A DNA stretch of 64,000 bases from CAYJGJ01 sp964367585 (GCA_964367585.1 CAYIYH010000001.1:434001-498000), one strand, 5' to 3'; counted from the stretch's first letter, positions 17,392 to 26,481 are shown. Notes: generated from the letters alone by a model not told the origin. A program made the numbers and translations.

Positions 17392-18066
17392 ATGTCTCAG
17401 AAATTATCTAATAAGGAAATTCAAAAAAAAAGAACTATAACATATTTTATAAATGCGGTAGATGAAATATTAGAAAAAGAAGGACACCAAGCACTGACTG
17501 CAAGAAATATTGCATCCACTGCGGGGTTTAATGTGGCAACACTTTACAACTATTTTTCTAATCTAAAACATCTATTACTCTTTTCGTCTATTCGATACCT
17601 AAATGAGTATGCTAAAAATTTATCTAATTCTTTACCGCATAAAGAAAAAAATTTAGAAAAATATCTTGAGGTGTGGAGATTGTTCTCATACCACTCTTAT
17701 ATGAATCCCGACAAGTATCATGAAATATTCTTTGGTGAATTTGACGCGGAGACTATAAATTCTACTATTACATTATATTATGATATATTTCCTGATGTGA
17801 TTAGTCCAAGCATCAGAGAATATATACCAATGTTAAAGAGTAGTAATATATTTGAAAGAGACTATATTTCTTTACAAAATATAAAAAAAGATTATCCGCA
17901 TCTGACCGAAACGGATATGCATGAAATAAACGAAGTTAATTGTCTAATTTACCAAGGATTTTTGTATAGATATATGGTTGGGTCCATAAACACACCCGTT
18001 CCAGAAGGCGTAGACCGAACAATGATTTATATAAAAAAAATACTTGCAAGCTATGGTGTAGAATAA
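17392..18066 (+). CDS. TetR/AcrR-family regulator
   Basis: 224 aa from the ATG at 17392, preceded by AGGAGAAAA. The N-terminal helix-turn-helix is typical (AVDEILEKEGHQALTARNIA, STAGFNVATLYNYFSNLKHL). The C-terminal two thirds are ligand-binding-like and not diagnostic. It is the only rightward gene of the catabolic cluster and is divergent from the LuxR-type gene, so it may repress the cluster or itself. Its 3' end lies 84 bases from hisH, at the right edge of the accessory block. Confidence 0.9.
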   Translation: MSQKLSNKEIQKKRTITYFINAVDEILEKEGHQALTARNIASTAGFNVATLYNYFSNLKHLLLFSSIRYLNEYAKNLSNSLPHKEKNLEKYLEVWRLFSYHSYMNPDKYHEIFFGEFDAETINSTITLYYDIFPDVISPSIREYIPMLKSSNIFERDYISLQNIKKDYPHLTETDMHEINEVNCLIYQGFLYRYMVGSINTPVPEGVDRTMIYIKKILASYGVE

Positions 18067-18150
18067 TCTCATAATACTAATTAGCGTGCGCTTTTGTATT
18101 TTAAAATAAAATGTGTACAGCTAACAAAAAGAGCACATTCTAATCATGGA

Positions 18151-18876
18151 CTATAGCTCCACAAATGCCTTTAATATTTGAAGTCCCACTTTGCCACTTT
18201 TTTCTGGATGGAATTGACAACCATAAATGTTGTCTTTTGCAACTATTGCAGGGATTCTAATTCCGTATTCTGAAGTCGCAATAAGCGACTTCTCACAATA
18301 TTTTGCATAGTAAGAATGCACGAAATATACGCTATCGCCGGGGCTAATTCCTTTTATCAGAGGATTGGCATCTAGTTGCTCCTTGATTTTTGTTTGTACT
18401 TCACTCTCAGGATTTGCATTGTCTTTATTTTGAATTCTTATATCTATCTGCGCCTCGTTTTTAATTTGTAGGCTGTCTTCAAATATTAGGTTGTTCCATC
18501 CCATATGCGGAACTTTGTATGAGTACCCTGCGCCGAGCAAGTCTTTTTTCATGTCTACTATCTCTCCCTCAATCAGACCAAGTCCTTCATGACACCCATA
18601 CTCTTCGCTCTTTTCAAATAAGACTTGCATGCCGAGACAAATACCCATTATATTTTTTCCATCGGAAGCTAATTTTTTTATGTCAGAAACTAGATCATAT
18701 TCTTGTAATTTAAGCATAGCATCACCGAAAGCACCTACTCCCGGCAAGAAGATATGTGTAGCTTCAGCGAGTTGTTTTTGGTCTCGGGTTATTACAGAAT
18801 CAATTCCCAAAAATTTTAGTGATGTTGCGAGGCTAAATACATTGCCTACTCCATATTCTACAATTGCTACTTTCAT
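18151..18876 (-). CDS. hisH: HisH, glutamine amidotransferase subunit of IGP synthase
   Basis: 241 aa from the ATG at 18876 (MKVAIVEYGVGNVFSLATSL); AAAAGGAA lies upstream. The class I amidotransferase triad is present: Cys in MGICLGMQVLF and His-x-Glu in CQFHPEKSG. It supplies ammonia to HisF. HisH is normally about 200 aa; the excess is an insertion of roughly 35-40 mostly polar residues (about IKNEAQIDIRIQNKDNANPE to KIKEQLDANP) between the HMGWNNL and VYFVHSYY motifs. Last gene of the hisZGDCBH part; its partner hisF is 18 kb away. Confidence 0.96.
   Translation of the reverse strand: MKVAIVEYGVGNVFSLATSLKFLGIDSVITRDQKQLAEATHIFLPGVGAFGDAMLKLQEYDLVSDIKKLASDGKNIMGICLGMQVLFEKSEEYGCHEGLGLIEGEIVDMKKDLLGAGYSYKVPHMGWNNLIFEDSLQIKNEAQIDIRIQNKDNANPESEVQTKIKEQLDANPLIKGISPGDSVYFVHSYYAKYCEKSLIATSEYGIRIPAIVAKDNIYGCQFHPEKSGKVGLQILKAFVEL
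18152..18162. repeat. 11-base direct repeat, right copy (3' end of hisH)
   Basis: TATAGCTCCAC, identical to 1093-1103. Here it codes the last residues of HisH and part of its stop codon. Together the two copies bracket the block that separates hisH from hisA. Confidence 0.5.
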
Positions 18877-18909
18877 ATTCAATATTTTTTTCCTTTTCAT
18901 TTTGAAATC

Positions 18910-18965
18910 TATTATAATCGAGGCAAGAAATCTTACGTGCTTTCACGACAAGTCCATACCGATGA
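18910..18965. repeat. Copy of a dispersed hairpin-containing element
   Basis: ATCGAGGC ... TTACGTGCTTTCACGA ... AGTCCAT-CCGA-GATT. A closely similar stretch is at 29286-29325 and a weaker one at about 36015-36040. Each has a short hairpin at the same place (here CGTG-CTTT-CACG). It lies between hisB and hisH. Confidence 0.45.
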
Positions 18966-18998
18966 TTATATCATGCGACGAGAAAGGTGACATATATA

Positions 18999-19586
18999 TT
19001 ACAGCAAACCTTTAGTTGATGGGATTTCGTTTGCATATTTTAGTTCAATGGCCATTGCCTGAGACAAAGCTCGCGCCAATGCCTTAAATGCTCCCTCGAC
19101 TATGTGATGTGAATTCTCCCCTGCAAGTGACCTTAGGTGAATTGTAGCACCCAAAGAACGGGAAAACGCAAGCATAAATTCTTTCACGAGCTCGGTGTCA
19201 AATATTCCGATTTTTTCGGTCGGTATATCAAGCGCATATCCAAGAGTGCTACGTCCGCTGATATCTACCGCTGCAATTACAAGGGCTTCGTCCATCGGCA
19301 GTGTAGAATCTCCATATCTTCGAATGCCTTGTTTCTCTCCAAGAGCCTCCTTAAAAACTGTACCTAACACTATAGCGACGTCTTCTACGGTGTGATGATC
19401 ATCTACAAAAACATCTCCCTTACATGCGATATCAATATCAAATCTGCCATGTCTTGTAAAAAGTTCGAGCATGTGGTCTAAGAAACCTGACCCTGTTTCG
19501 ATATTATACTTTCCACTACCATCTATATTAAGTCTAATTACTATTTCTGTTTCCGTAGTTTTACGTGTTATTTCTGATGTTCTCAT
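18999..19586 (-). CDS. hisB: HisB, imidazoleglycerol-phosphate dehydratase
   Basis: 195 aa, the monofunctional bacterial length (no phosphatase domain). The manganese-binding motifs are present: GFLDHMLELFTRHG, DDHHTVEDV, and HLRSLAGENSHHIVEGAFKA near the end. It dehydrates IGP to imidazole acetol-phosphate. Between hisC (20 bases) and hisH in a leftward operon. Confidence 0.98.
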   Translation of the reverse strand: MRTSEITRKTTETEIVIRLNIDGSGKYNIETGSGFLDHMLELFTRHGRFDIDIACKGDVFVDDHHTVEDVAIVLGTVFKEALGEKQGIRRYGDSTLPMDEALVIAAVDISGRSTLGYALDIPTEKIGIFDTELVKEFMLAFSRSLGATIHLRSLAGENSHHIVEGAFKALARALSQAMAIELKYANEIPSTKGLL

Positions 19587-19606
19587 TTGAATCTATTCCC
19601 TTTCCA

Positions 19607-20665
19607 TTAATTAAGTATCGACTTAGTTGCTTCGATTAACTTATCCATTTGTTCATCTGTACCAATTGTTATTCTCACATATTGGTTAATACGATCGGCG
19701 CCAAAGTACCTTACTATAATATTATGATCTCGCAGTTTTTGGAAGTACTCGGCAGCACTAATCTTAGGTGGTGATGCGAATAGGAAGTTCGCCTTGCTAT
19801 CTGTCAGTGTAAAGCCAAGCATTTCCAATGCTGCCCTCGTTTTTTCTCTCGTATCGATGATCAAACTACAACACTTCTCAAAATACTCGGCATCTTTTAC
19901 AGATTCGATTCCTGCCACCATGCTCATACTATTTACATTGTAAGGGTTAAAACTAAACTTTACTGTATTCAAGTCTTCTATTATCTTTTCGTCCCCAATA
20001 GCATAACCGATTCTCGCACCCGCTAGGTTTCTACTCTTCGAAAAAGTGCCGATTACTAAAACGTTATCGTATTTTTTCGTGAGTTCCACACAGCTTTCAG
20101 CTCCGAAATCCACATATGCCTCGTCGATAATATGAAGTCTATCCAGATTTTGGGAGATCAATTTTTCGATTATCTCCTGCGAAAGAGATAATCCAGTCGG
20201 GGCATTAGGGTTTGCAATAATAATCGTCTGTTTTAAGTTTTTATATTCTTCGATGTCTATAGTAAAGTCACTTTTTAATGCTACTGTTTGTTTATCACAC
20301 GTAAAAAGATCTGCAAATACTTCATAAAAACTGTATGTGATGTCCGGAAATGCAAATCCCGATTCACCAAATGCTGCAAATGAAAAAGCCAGTAATTCAT
20401 CGGATCCATTTCCAAATATTATATTTTTCTCTGTAACATTGTAAAAACTTGCAAACTCCTTCACCAAATTTGAAGAGGCAGGATCAGGGTATAAGCGCAA
20501 ATCTTCTATTGTTAGTGTTTCACTAATCACCTCTTTTATTCTGGGGGCAGGAAGAAAAGGACTTTCATTCGTATTAAGCTTTATCAATTCGGCTACCTTA
20601 GGTGGCTGTTCTCCCGGAGTATATGGAACTAAATTTTTCAATTTGCTTGTCATAAACCGACTCAT
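19607..20665 (-). CDS. hisC: HisC, histidinol-phosphate aminotransferase
   Basis: 352 aa, AGGAG 6-7 bases before the ATG at 20665. PLP-dependent fold type I features: LNTNESPFLPAP at the N-terminus, IFGNGSDELLAF, NPNAPTGLSLS, IIDEAYVDFG, and FSKSRNLAGARIGY with the PLP lysine in SKS. It transfers an amino group from glutamate to imidazole acetol-phosphate. Lies between hisD and hisB in the operon. Confidence 0.97.
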   Translation of the reverse strand: MSRFMTSKLKNLVPYTPGEQPPKVAELIKLNTNESPFLPAPRIKEVISETLTIEDLRLYPDPASSNLVKEFASFYNVTEKNIIFGNGSDELLAFSFAAFGESGFAFPDITYSFYEVFADLFTCDKQTVALKSDFTIDIEEYKNLKQTIIIANPNAPTGLSLSQEIIEKLISQNLDRLHIIDEAYVDFGAESCVELTKKYDNVLVIGTFSKSRNLAGARIGYAIGDEKIIEDLNTVKFSFNPYNVNSMSMVAGIESVKDAEYFEKCCSLIIDTREKTRAALEMLGFTLTDSKANFLFASPPKISAAEYFQKLRDHNIIVRYFGADRINQYVRITIGTDEQMDKLIEATKSILN

Positions 20666-20727
20666 GCTATACTCCTTTTTCTCATCATAAATCTACTCAT
20701 TATATACTCCTTTTCGTCATGTATGAA
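20660..20727. repeat. Tandem duplication of the hisC translation-start region
   Basis: The block reading ACTCATGCTATACTCCTTTT is followed about 35 bases later by a near copy, ACTCATTATATACTCCTTTT, each with a following TCAT/GTCAT. On the minus strand this duplicates the Shine-Dalgarno region between hisD and hisC. Confidence 0.65.
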
Positions 20728-20728
20728 C

Positions 20729-22051
20729 CTAATCTTGTTGCATTCCTTTTTTATTTTCTAAAATTTCGGGAACATCCTCGTCAAAACGACAAGATACAGA
20801 TTGTGCGTGTGCGTGCAATCCTTCTGTTCTTGCCATGAATACAATTTCTTCCTTTGCCTTTGCTAATGCTTCACGCGAATAAAATACGAATCCTGATTTT
20901 TTTATAAAATCATCTACAGACAGGGGCGATGAAAATCGTGCTGTTCCACTCGTCGGCAATGTATGATTAGGACCTGCATAATAATCACCTACTGCCTCCG
21001 GAGTATTTTTCCCTAAGAAAATACTACCCGCATTCTTTACATCATTCAACAATTCGAAAGGATTATCAGTAAATAGCTCCAAGTGTTCGGGGGCAATTTC
21101 ATTCGCTATATGAACTGCTTCTTTTAAATCGGCAGTAATAATTATTCTGGCGTGATCTTCGATAGACGTTCTCGCAATTTCACTTCTAGGCAATAATGCC
21201 GCTTGTTTTTCTATCTCAAAACTAACTTCATTTGCAAGCTTTTCACTGTCACATACTAACACAGCACTTGCGAACTTGTCGTGCTCCGCTTGACTTAACA
21301 TATCTGCAGCGACATGTTTAGGATTAGCCGTCCTATCCGCAATTACCAATATTTCACTAGGTCCTGCTATCATATCTATGTCTACAAGACCATAAACTCT
21401 ACGCTTGGCTGCAGCGACATATGCATTACCCGGCCCCACTATCTTATCGACTTTGGGGATAGTTTCGGTTCCATAAGCCAATGCTGCAACGGCTTGAGCT
21501 CCTCCAACTTTATATATCGACGTAACTCCTGCAATTTTTGCAGCTGCCAAAATTGATGGTGCCACATTTCCATCTTTAGACGGTGGAGTTACCATTATTA
21601 TTTCCTTTACTCCTGCTATCTTTGCAGGAATTGCGTTCATTAATACACTAGAGGGATAACTTGCAGTCCCACCTGGAACGTATATTCCCACTTTTTCAAT
21701 AGGGGTTATTTTTTGCCCCAATATTATCCCATCATCTTCATCGGCGATAAAGCTTTGCCTCTTTTGCCTTGAGTGAAATTTGTGAATATTCCTTGCCGCT
21801 TTTTCAAATGATCTCACAAAAAAATCACTCTGTAACTTATATGCACTATCGATTTCTTTATCAAGAACTTTAATTGATGTTAATTTCACCCCATCAAACT
21901 TCTCTGTATATTTTATCAAGGAAGAGTCTCCACCGACTTTTATATCTTCTATTATTTCCATGACTGATTTTTCTATTTGCTCGCTTATATCCTCTTGTTC
22001 TCGTTTAAGTATCTCAGCTAGAGGAATTTCCGAGTATTTATATATTTTCAC
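20729..22051 (-). CDS. hisD: HisD, histidinol dehydrogenase
   Basis: 440 aa if translation starts at the GTG at 22051 (VKIYKYSEIPLAEIL), which has CAGGAGAAAACTTA just upstream; an ATG further up (22105) has no good site. Conserved HisD segments: GIYVPGGTASYPSSVLMNAI, KVGGAQAVAALAYGT, KIVGPGNAYVAAAK, DMIAGPSEILVIAD, MLSQAEHD and IAPEHLEL, which contain the Zn and NAD ligands. It oxidises histidinol to histidine in two NAD steps. Confidence 0.97.
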   Translation of the reverse strand: MKIYKYSEIPLAEILKREQEDISEQIEKSVMEIIEDIKVGGDSSLIKYTEKFDGVKLTSIKVLDKEIDSAYKLQSDFFVRSFEKAARNIHKFHSRQKRQSFIADEDDGIILGQKITPIEKVGIYVPGGTASYPSSVLMNAIPAKIAGVKEIIMVTPPSKDGNVAPSILAAAKIAGVTSIYKVGGAQAVAALAYGTETIPKVDKIVGPGNAYVAAAKRRVYGLVDIDMIAGPSEILVIADRTANPKHVAADMLSQAEHDKFASAVLVCDSEKLANEVSFEIEKQAALLPRSEIARTSIEDHARIIITADLKEAVHIANEIAPEHLELFTDNPFELLNDVKNAGSIFLGKNTPEAVGDYYAGPNHTLPTSGTARFSSPLSVDDFIKKSGFVFYSREALAKAKEEIVFMARTEGLHAHAQSVSCRFDEDVPEILENKKGMQQD

Positions 22052-22118
22052 TAAGTTTTCTCCTGTTATTTTGCTATCAATTATTTCTATAAGACAATTT
22101 GTCAATTATTCATGTTGC

Positions 22119-22730
22119 TTACACAACAAAGTCGTCTAATATTTTTCTAATCTTATCAGTGAGAAATGAATATGATGCCTTATTTGCAATCAATCTTGCA
22201 CTACTCGGATGCATCTGTTCATGGACATACAATCCATTTTCCTCGAGTGTTTTTCCACTTTCCACAATATCGACTATTACATCGCTAATCCCCAATATCG
22301 GGGCAAGCTCTATACTGCCATTTAATTTAATTATCTCAATACTTCGACTCTTGTCGCTATAATATTCTTGCGTTACATGTGGATATTTTGTCGCAACACA
22401 TAATGGCGCCGATAAATTTTCTTGCCATCCTTTAGGAGCGGCCACCGCTAAGGCACATCTTCCAAAACCTAGGTCGGCAAGCTCATATACGTCAGGGGTA
22501 GATTCCAATAATACATCTTTTCCTACAACTCCTAAGTCTGCTGCACCTCGCTCAACATATATTGCAACATCTGCAGGTTTTACTAATATATATTTTACGC
22601 CTTTTTCTATATTCTCAAACACTAATTTTCGGTTGTCTTGTTTTATCTCTTCACAGTCATATCCAATTGATGCAAACTGCTCATAAGCCTTCTCTCCTAA
22701 TCTCCCTTTTGGAAGTGCTATTGTTATCAT
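22119..22730 (-). CDS. hisG: HisG, ATP phosphoribosyltransferase (short form)
   Basis: 203 aa, the short type that lacks the C-terminal regulatory domain and needs HisZ. Typical stretches: ITIALPKGRLGEKAYEQF at the start, VKPADVAIYVERGAADLGVV, CVATKYPHVTQEYY, and the PRPP loop region SDVIVDIVESGKTLEENGL. First enzyme of histidine synthesis. It overlaps hisZ by 4 bases (ATGA), as expected for subunits of one complex. Confidence 0.97.
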   Translation of the reverse strand: MITIALPKGRLGEKAYEQFASIGYDCEEIKQDNRKLVFENIEKGVKYILVKPADVAIYVERGAADLGVVGKDVLLESTPDVYELADLGFGRCALAVAAPKGWQENLSAPLCVATKYPHVTQEYYSDKSRSIEIIKLNGSIELAPILGISDVIVDIVESGKTLEENGLYVHEQMHPSSARLIANKASYSFLTDKIRKILDDFVV

Positions 22731-23866
22731 TTCATCTCTCCGTTTTCACCAATATAATATTCTTTTGCGGCACTGATTGTTAGTGGTAGTTTGTTTTCAG
22801 ATATAGCGTAAACAGATTTGCCACTGCACTGTAGTTCTTTAACTTTTTTCAAAACAGTGCCTGCATCACACCTTTCGTCATAGACCAAAGCGATATCCGA
22901 ATCATACTTTGGCTTTTCACTTTGCGTGCGTAGCACATCACTTAACTGAATCGCAAAACCAACTGCGCTTTGAGTTTTATCAAAATACTGCATCAAATTA
23001 TCATATCTTCCACCGGTTAACACTGCCGAGGGCATTCCTTTTATGAATCCCTGAAAAATTATACCGTTGTAATATTTTGCATCGAGTGGGCTTAAAGCGG
23101 AAAAATCTATTCGGATGTTATGTTGCATGTCTGTAGACTTTATTGCATTACATAATTCCTGTAAAACATCAAATGATTTTTGCATTTGGCTAGAAGAAAT
23201 ATGAGGACTAATCTTTTCTAAAACAGTATCTATTTTACCTGATGTCGTCGTCAAAAGGATAAGCATCTCGATTTGTGGTTCGGTACAATTTTCTTTTTTT
23301 GCGATTTCTTCGGCAGTATGTTGATTTTTTTCACTTATGCATTTTAATATATCATCTTTTACTTTATCGGAAACATTCAAGGTATCAATAAAGTCTGTCA
23401 CAAAGCTCAAATTATTGATATTCAGCACATAATTATCACTTATGATACTTAAACATTTTGTTGCCAAATGCAATATCTCTAACATCGCAAACACATCGGT
23501 AGCACCAATGTGCTCTACTCCCATTTGCTTTATCTCTTTGATATCTCCACTGTTGTGATGCGTCCGAAAAACGTTTTCGATGTAATATAATTTGCTTTGT
23601 ACTTCTGAATTAGAAGTATGCTTGATTATGCTCATGGTCACGTCAGGCTTCAGCGCTTTTAGTTTACCATTTCTGTCCGTAAAGGTAATAATATTAGTGT
23701 TTTTCAGAAAGTCCCGATGGTCATGATATAAATCATAATTTTCGAAGTTACTCATTTTATATTGTTGATATCCATTCATCACGAAATGATGGCGGATTGA
23801 CATCTCGATCCATTCTGCTTTTGATAAGGTCGTAAACATCGTTTCTTTTATTTTTTCGTTCGGCAT
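22727..23866 (-). CDS. hisZ: HisZ, ATP phosphoribosyltransferase regulatory subunit
   Basis: 379 aa, AAGGAAAAAT before the ATG. It resembles the catalytic core of histidyl-tRNA synthetase (KALKPDVTMSIIKHT, YYNGIIFQGFIKGMPSAVLT, GGRYDNLMQYF) but lacks the anticodon-binding domain. The weak histidine-A motif and its coupling with short HisG identify HisZ rather than HisS. It gives HisG histidine feedback control. First gene of the leftward hisZGDCBH operon. Confidence 0.95.
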   Translation of the reverse strand: MPNEKIKETMFTTLSKAEWIEMSIRHHFVMNGYQQYKMSNFENYDLYHDHRDFLKNTNIITFTDRNGKLKALKPDVTMSIIKHTSNSEVQSKLYYIENVFRTHHNSGDIKEIKQMGVEHIGATDVFAMLEILHLATKCLSIISDNYVLNINNLSFVTDFIDTLNVSDKVKDDILKCISEKNQHTAEEIAKKENCTEPQIEMLILLTTTSGKIDTVLEKISPHISSSQMQKSFDVLQELCNAIKSTDMQHNIRIDFSALSPLDAKYYNGIIFQGFIKGMPSAVLTGGRYDNLMQYFDKTQSAVGFAIQLSDVLRTQSEKPKYDSDIALVYDERCDAGTVLKKVKELQCSGKSVYAISENKLPLTISAAKEYYIGENGEMK

Positions 23867-24016
23867 ATTTTTCCTTCTTTGTTAATCTTTAATCTTCTTA
23901 AATTGTCGCTATACTTGCGCGATTGTCTCATATCAAATTACACCTAAAATATTACTCAATATCCACTGCACATTCGTCACTATAATCGAGCCGGTAGGAT
24001 GGCAAAAAGTGTGCTT

Positions 24017-24943
24017 TTATCTTAACTTACCTAGTTTATTTGCCCAGTGCCCCCAACATTCAGTAATAATTTTTCTGCCTGCATACATAGATGACAAAGA
24101 TGGGTCTAGTGGAGGAGCAATTTCAACTACGTCAAACGCAAAAATATTCAATCGAGTAAATAATCGCTCAAGCAAAGTCAACGCCATGCGAGGTGTTATT
24201 CCACCGAATTGTGGAGTACCTGTTCCGGCCGCATATCCAGGGTCGAGCGAATCGATATCAAATGTTAAGTATACTTTATTGAATTTCTTCATTTTCGATA
24301 TACAGTCTTCCGCAACGGCTTCTATTCCTTCATGATAACAATCGTATGCGGTTTTAACTTGTATCTTGTTTTTCCGACTAAATTCAAACTCGTCAGGCTC
24401 TATTGAACGGATGCCGATGAAGTACAAATTTCCTAAAGAATTAACATTATCTAATTCCAATGCGCGCATTTCCGTGCACCCGTGTGACAAGGAGTCTCCC
24501 TCTAGCTTATCACATAAATCCATGTGGGCATCGATATGAATAATTCCAAATTGCTCGTTTAACGCATCGTTAATGCCTCTGTGTACTGGAATAGTTGTGG
24601 AGTGGTCTCCTCCAACCATTGTAAAGGCAATGCCTTTGGATGTTAGTTCGGCCACATATTTTTGGACTTCCGCAAAAAGTTCATCTCTATCTTCTGTAAT
24701 AAAATCTCCACTATCGTGAATTGTTAGGTCTTCAAAATATCGGAGCCTTTCAGTTGATGGAGTGGAAGAAAAAGTGTTGCTTCTTAATAAAGTCGGAGCC
24801 TCGGACGCTCCTCCACGATAACTTACTCCACCGTCAAATGGGATTCCAAACACGACTACGTCAATATCTTCTTCTGATTTCTCAGGGCAGTTAAGGCCGC
24901 ACCAAGCTCCTTTTTGCTTTGCTTCTTCGTTTCTTACTAACAT
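24017..24943 (-). CDS. Agmatinase/arginase-family ureohydrolase
   Basis: 308 aa from the ATG at 24943 (AAAGGTG upstream). The two-manganese site is complete: GGDHS, DAHMD and DIDSLDP, plus GGITPRMAL and FDVVEIAPPLD typical of agmatinases (SpeB). It would hydrolyse a guanidino compound to urea and an amine. Formiminoglutamase and guanidinobutyrase are possible alternatives; SpeB-like length and FGIPFDGGVSYRGGA favour agmatinase. It lies upstream of hisZ with a 150-base gap that holds no clear T-box. Confidence 0.88.
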   Translation of the reverse strand: MLVRNEEAKQKGAWCGLNCPEKSEEDIDVVVFGIPFDGGVSYRGGASEAPTLLRSNTFSSTPSTERLRYFEDLTIHDSGDFITEDRDELFAEVQKYVAELTSKGIAFTMVGGDHSTTIPVHRGINDALNEQFGIIHIDAHMDLCDKLEGDSLSHGCTEMRALELDNVNSLGNLYFIGIRSIEPDEFEFSRKNKIQVKTAYDCYHEGIEAVAEDCISKMKKFNKVYLTFDIDSLDPGYAAGTGTPQFGGITPRMALTLLERLFTRLNIFAFDVVEIAPPLDPSLSSMYAGRKIITECWGHWANKLGKLR

Positions 24944-25221
24944 ACTTACCCACACCTTTCATCATTATTTTCTTTACATATGGACTCGTATTCCTTTCTA
25001 TTTTTACCACAAAAATAGAAAAAATGCAAATACCACTGCTATTATTGCAATTTCCAAAAAGAACTCCGAAAAAACCTTATACAAATCAGGTCTTTTTTCT
25101 TTATTTATTTCTATCCGTTTGTTATAATAAAAGGTAAAATGATAAATTACCACTAAACTATAGTAGACATAATGTGGAGATTATTTGTTTAATAATAACT
25201 TCGATAGGTGACAAAAATTAC

Positions 25222-26364
25222 ATGAAAACACATGCGATTATCCCAATATTTATATCCCACAAAGGCTGTCCTAATACATGCGTTTTTTGCAATCAAAATA
25301 AAATTACTTCGAGGCATAGAGGAAATCTAAATACGGCGCTTTACTCAACTCAAAGTTTCGAGCAATACACTAAGCAAAATCTCAAACAAAACTCCGAATA
25401 TCCACTACATAATGAACAAAGGATTACAGAAGAGGAAATAATAGAAACAATTGAAACTTACTTGTCTACTTTAAGAAATAGCAAAGTTAAGACTATTGAA
25501 ATTGCATTCTATGGTGGTAGCTTTACAGCTATTCCTATGCGTGAACAGTCAGAATATCTCGCAATTGCAAAAAGATATAAAGAAGAAGGATACATTAGTA
25601 AAATCCATATTTCTACACGGCCAGACTATATTAACAAAAGAATTCTCGATAACCTAAAGAATTATGGTGTCGATATTATCGAACTGGGGGTACAATCTTT
25701 TTGCGAAGATGTTTTACTTGCTACGGAACGGGGGCATGGAGCAAAAGAAGTTTACAATGCCTCTTCACTGATTAAGGCTTACGGTTTTGAGCTTGGATTA
25801 CAACTGATGATAGGCCTTCCTACAGATACTAAAAGCAAGAGCATCTATTCCGCACACGAATTAGTAAAAATATCTCCTAGCTTTGCACGACTCTATCCTA
25901 CAATTATTATTAAAGATACTAAATTAGAGAAACTGTATAAGAGTGGAAAATATACTCCGCTCACATTGGAAGAAGCAATAGACACGACGAAAGAAATGTA
26001 TAAGATAATCACGTCTGCTGGAATTCAAGTGATCAGGATAGGACTAAAAAGTTCTGATATTATTACCGAAAGTGGCGACATATTCGGATATACTTTCCAT
26101 CCAGCTTTTTCACAGCTTGTTACAGGCGCAATCGCAAAAGATGTAATTGAGGAAAAAATAAAAGAAGTGTTACATACACATTTGGATAATACGCCACGAC
26201 ATATTTTAATGATATCATCCTCACAGAAAAACTTTTCTAATATGATTGGACATAACAAAACCAACAAGTTATACTTTGAAAAAAAATATCATATGTTCCA
26301 AATAAAATACTCTATCGATGACACCATTTACGACGAGTATTCTATAAACGTAGTGCAAAAGTAA
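25222..26364 (+). CDS. Radical SAM protein, Elp3-related family without acetyltransferase domain
   Basis: 380 aa from the ATG at 25222 (MKTHAIIPIFISHKGCP). The 4Fe-4S motif CPNTCVFCNQNKI (CxxxxCxxC spacing) is the Elp3/COG1243-type cluster motif. FYGGSFTAIP, RPDYIN, ELGVQSFCEDVL and LMIGLPTDT follow the family order. The C-terminal GNAT domain of true Elp3 is missing. Such short proteins are common in Clostridia next to rnc/smc; here it stands alone. Function not established. Confidence 0.88.
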   Translation: MKTHAIIPIFISHKGCPNTCVFCNQNKITSRHRGNLNTALYSTQSFEQYTKQNLKQNSEYPLHNEQRITEEEIIETIETYLSTLRNSKVKTIEIAFYGGSFTAIPMREQSEYLAIAKRYKEEGYISKIHISTRPDYINKRILDNLKNYGVDIIELGVQSFCEDVLLATERGHGAKEVYNASSLIKAYGFELGLQLMIGLPTDTKSKSIYSAHELVKISPSFARLYPTIIIKDTKLEKLYKSGKYTPLTLEEAIDTTKEMYKIITSAGIQVIRIGLKSSDIITESGDIFGYTFHPAFSQLVTGAIAKDVIEEKIKEVLHTHLDNTPRHILMISSSQKNFSNMIGHNKTNKLYFEKKYHMFQIKYSIDDTIYDEYSINVVQK

Positions 26365-26481
26365 TCAAAGCATATCATATATATAAGAAAATAAAATTGA
26401 ACCATGACATTTGTTAGTGGGTTGTAAAACACGAATAATAAAAAATTTACAACAAAATACTTAGAAAGGAAACATAGGCAC

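Noticed and set aside
1104..18151. Classic integrative element or prophage
   Set aside because: No integrase, relaxase, replication or phage genes are visible; only the flanking direct repeat suggests insertion.
22727..23866. Histidyl-tRNA synthetase
   Set aside because: It lacks the anticodon-binding domain and is fused by overlap to short HisG, so HisZ fits better.
23867..24016. T-box riboswitch upstream of the his operon
   Set aside because: No TGGNACCGCG-type antiterminator or terminator pair could be found in the 150 bases.
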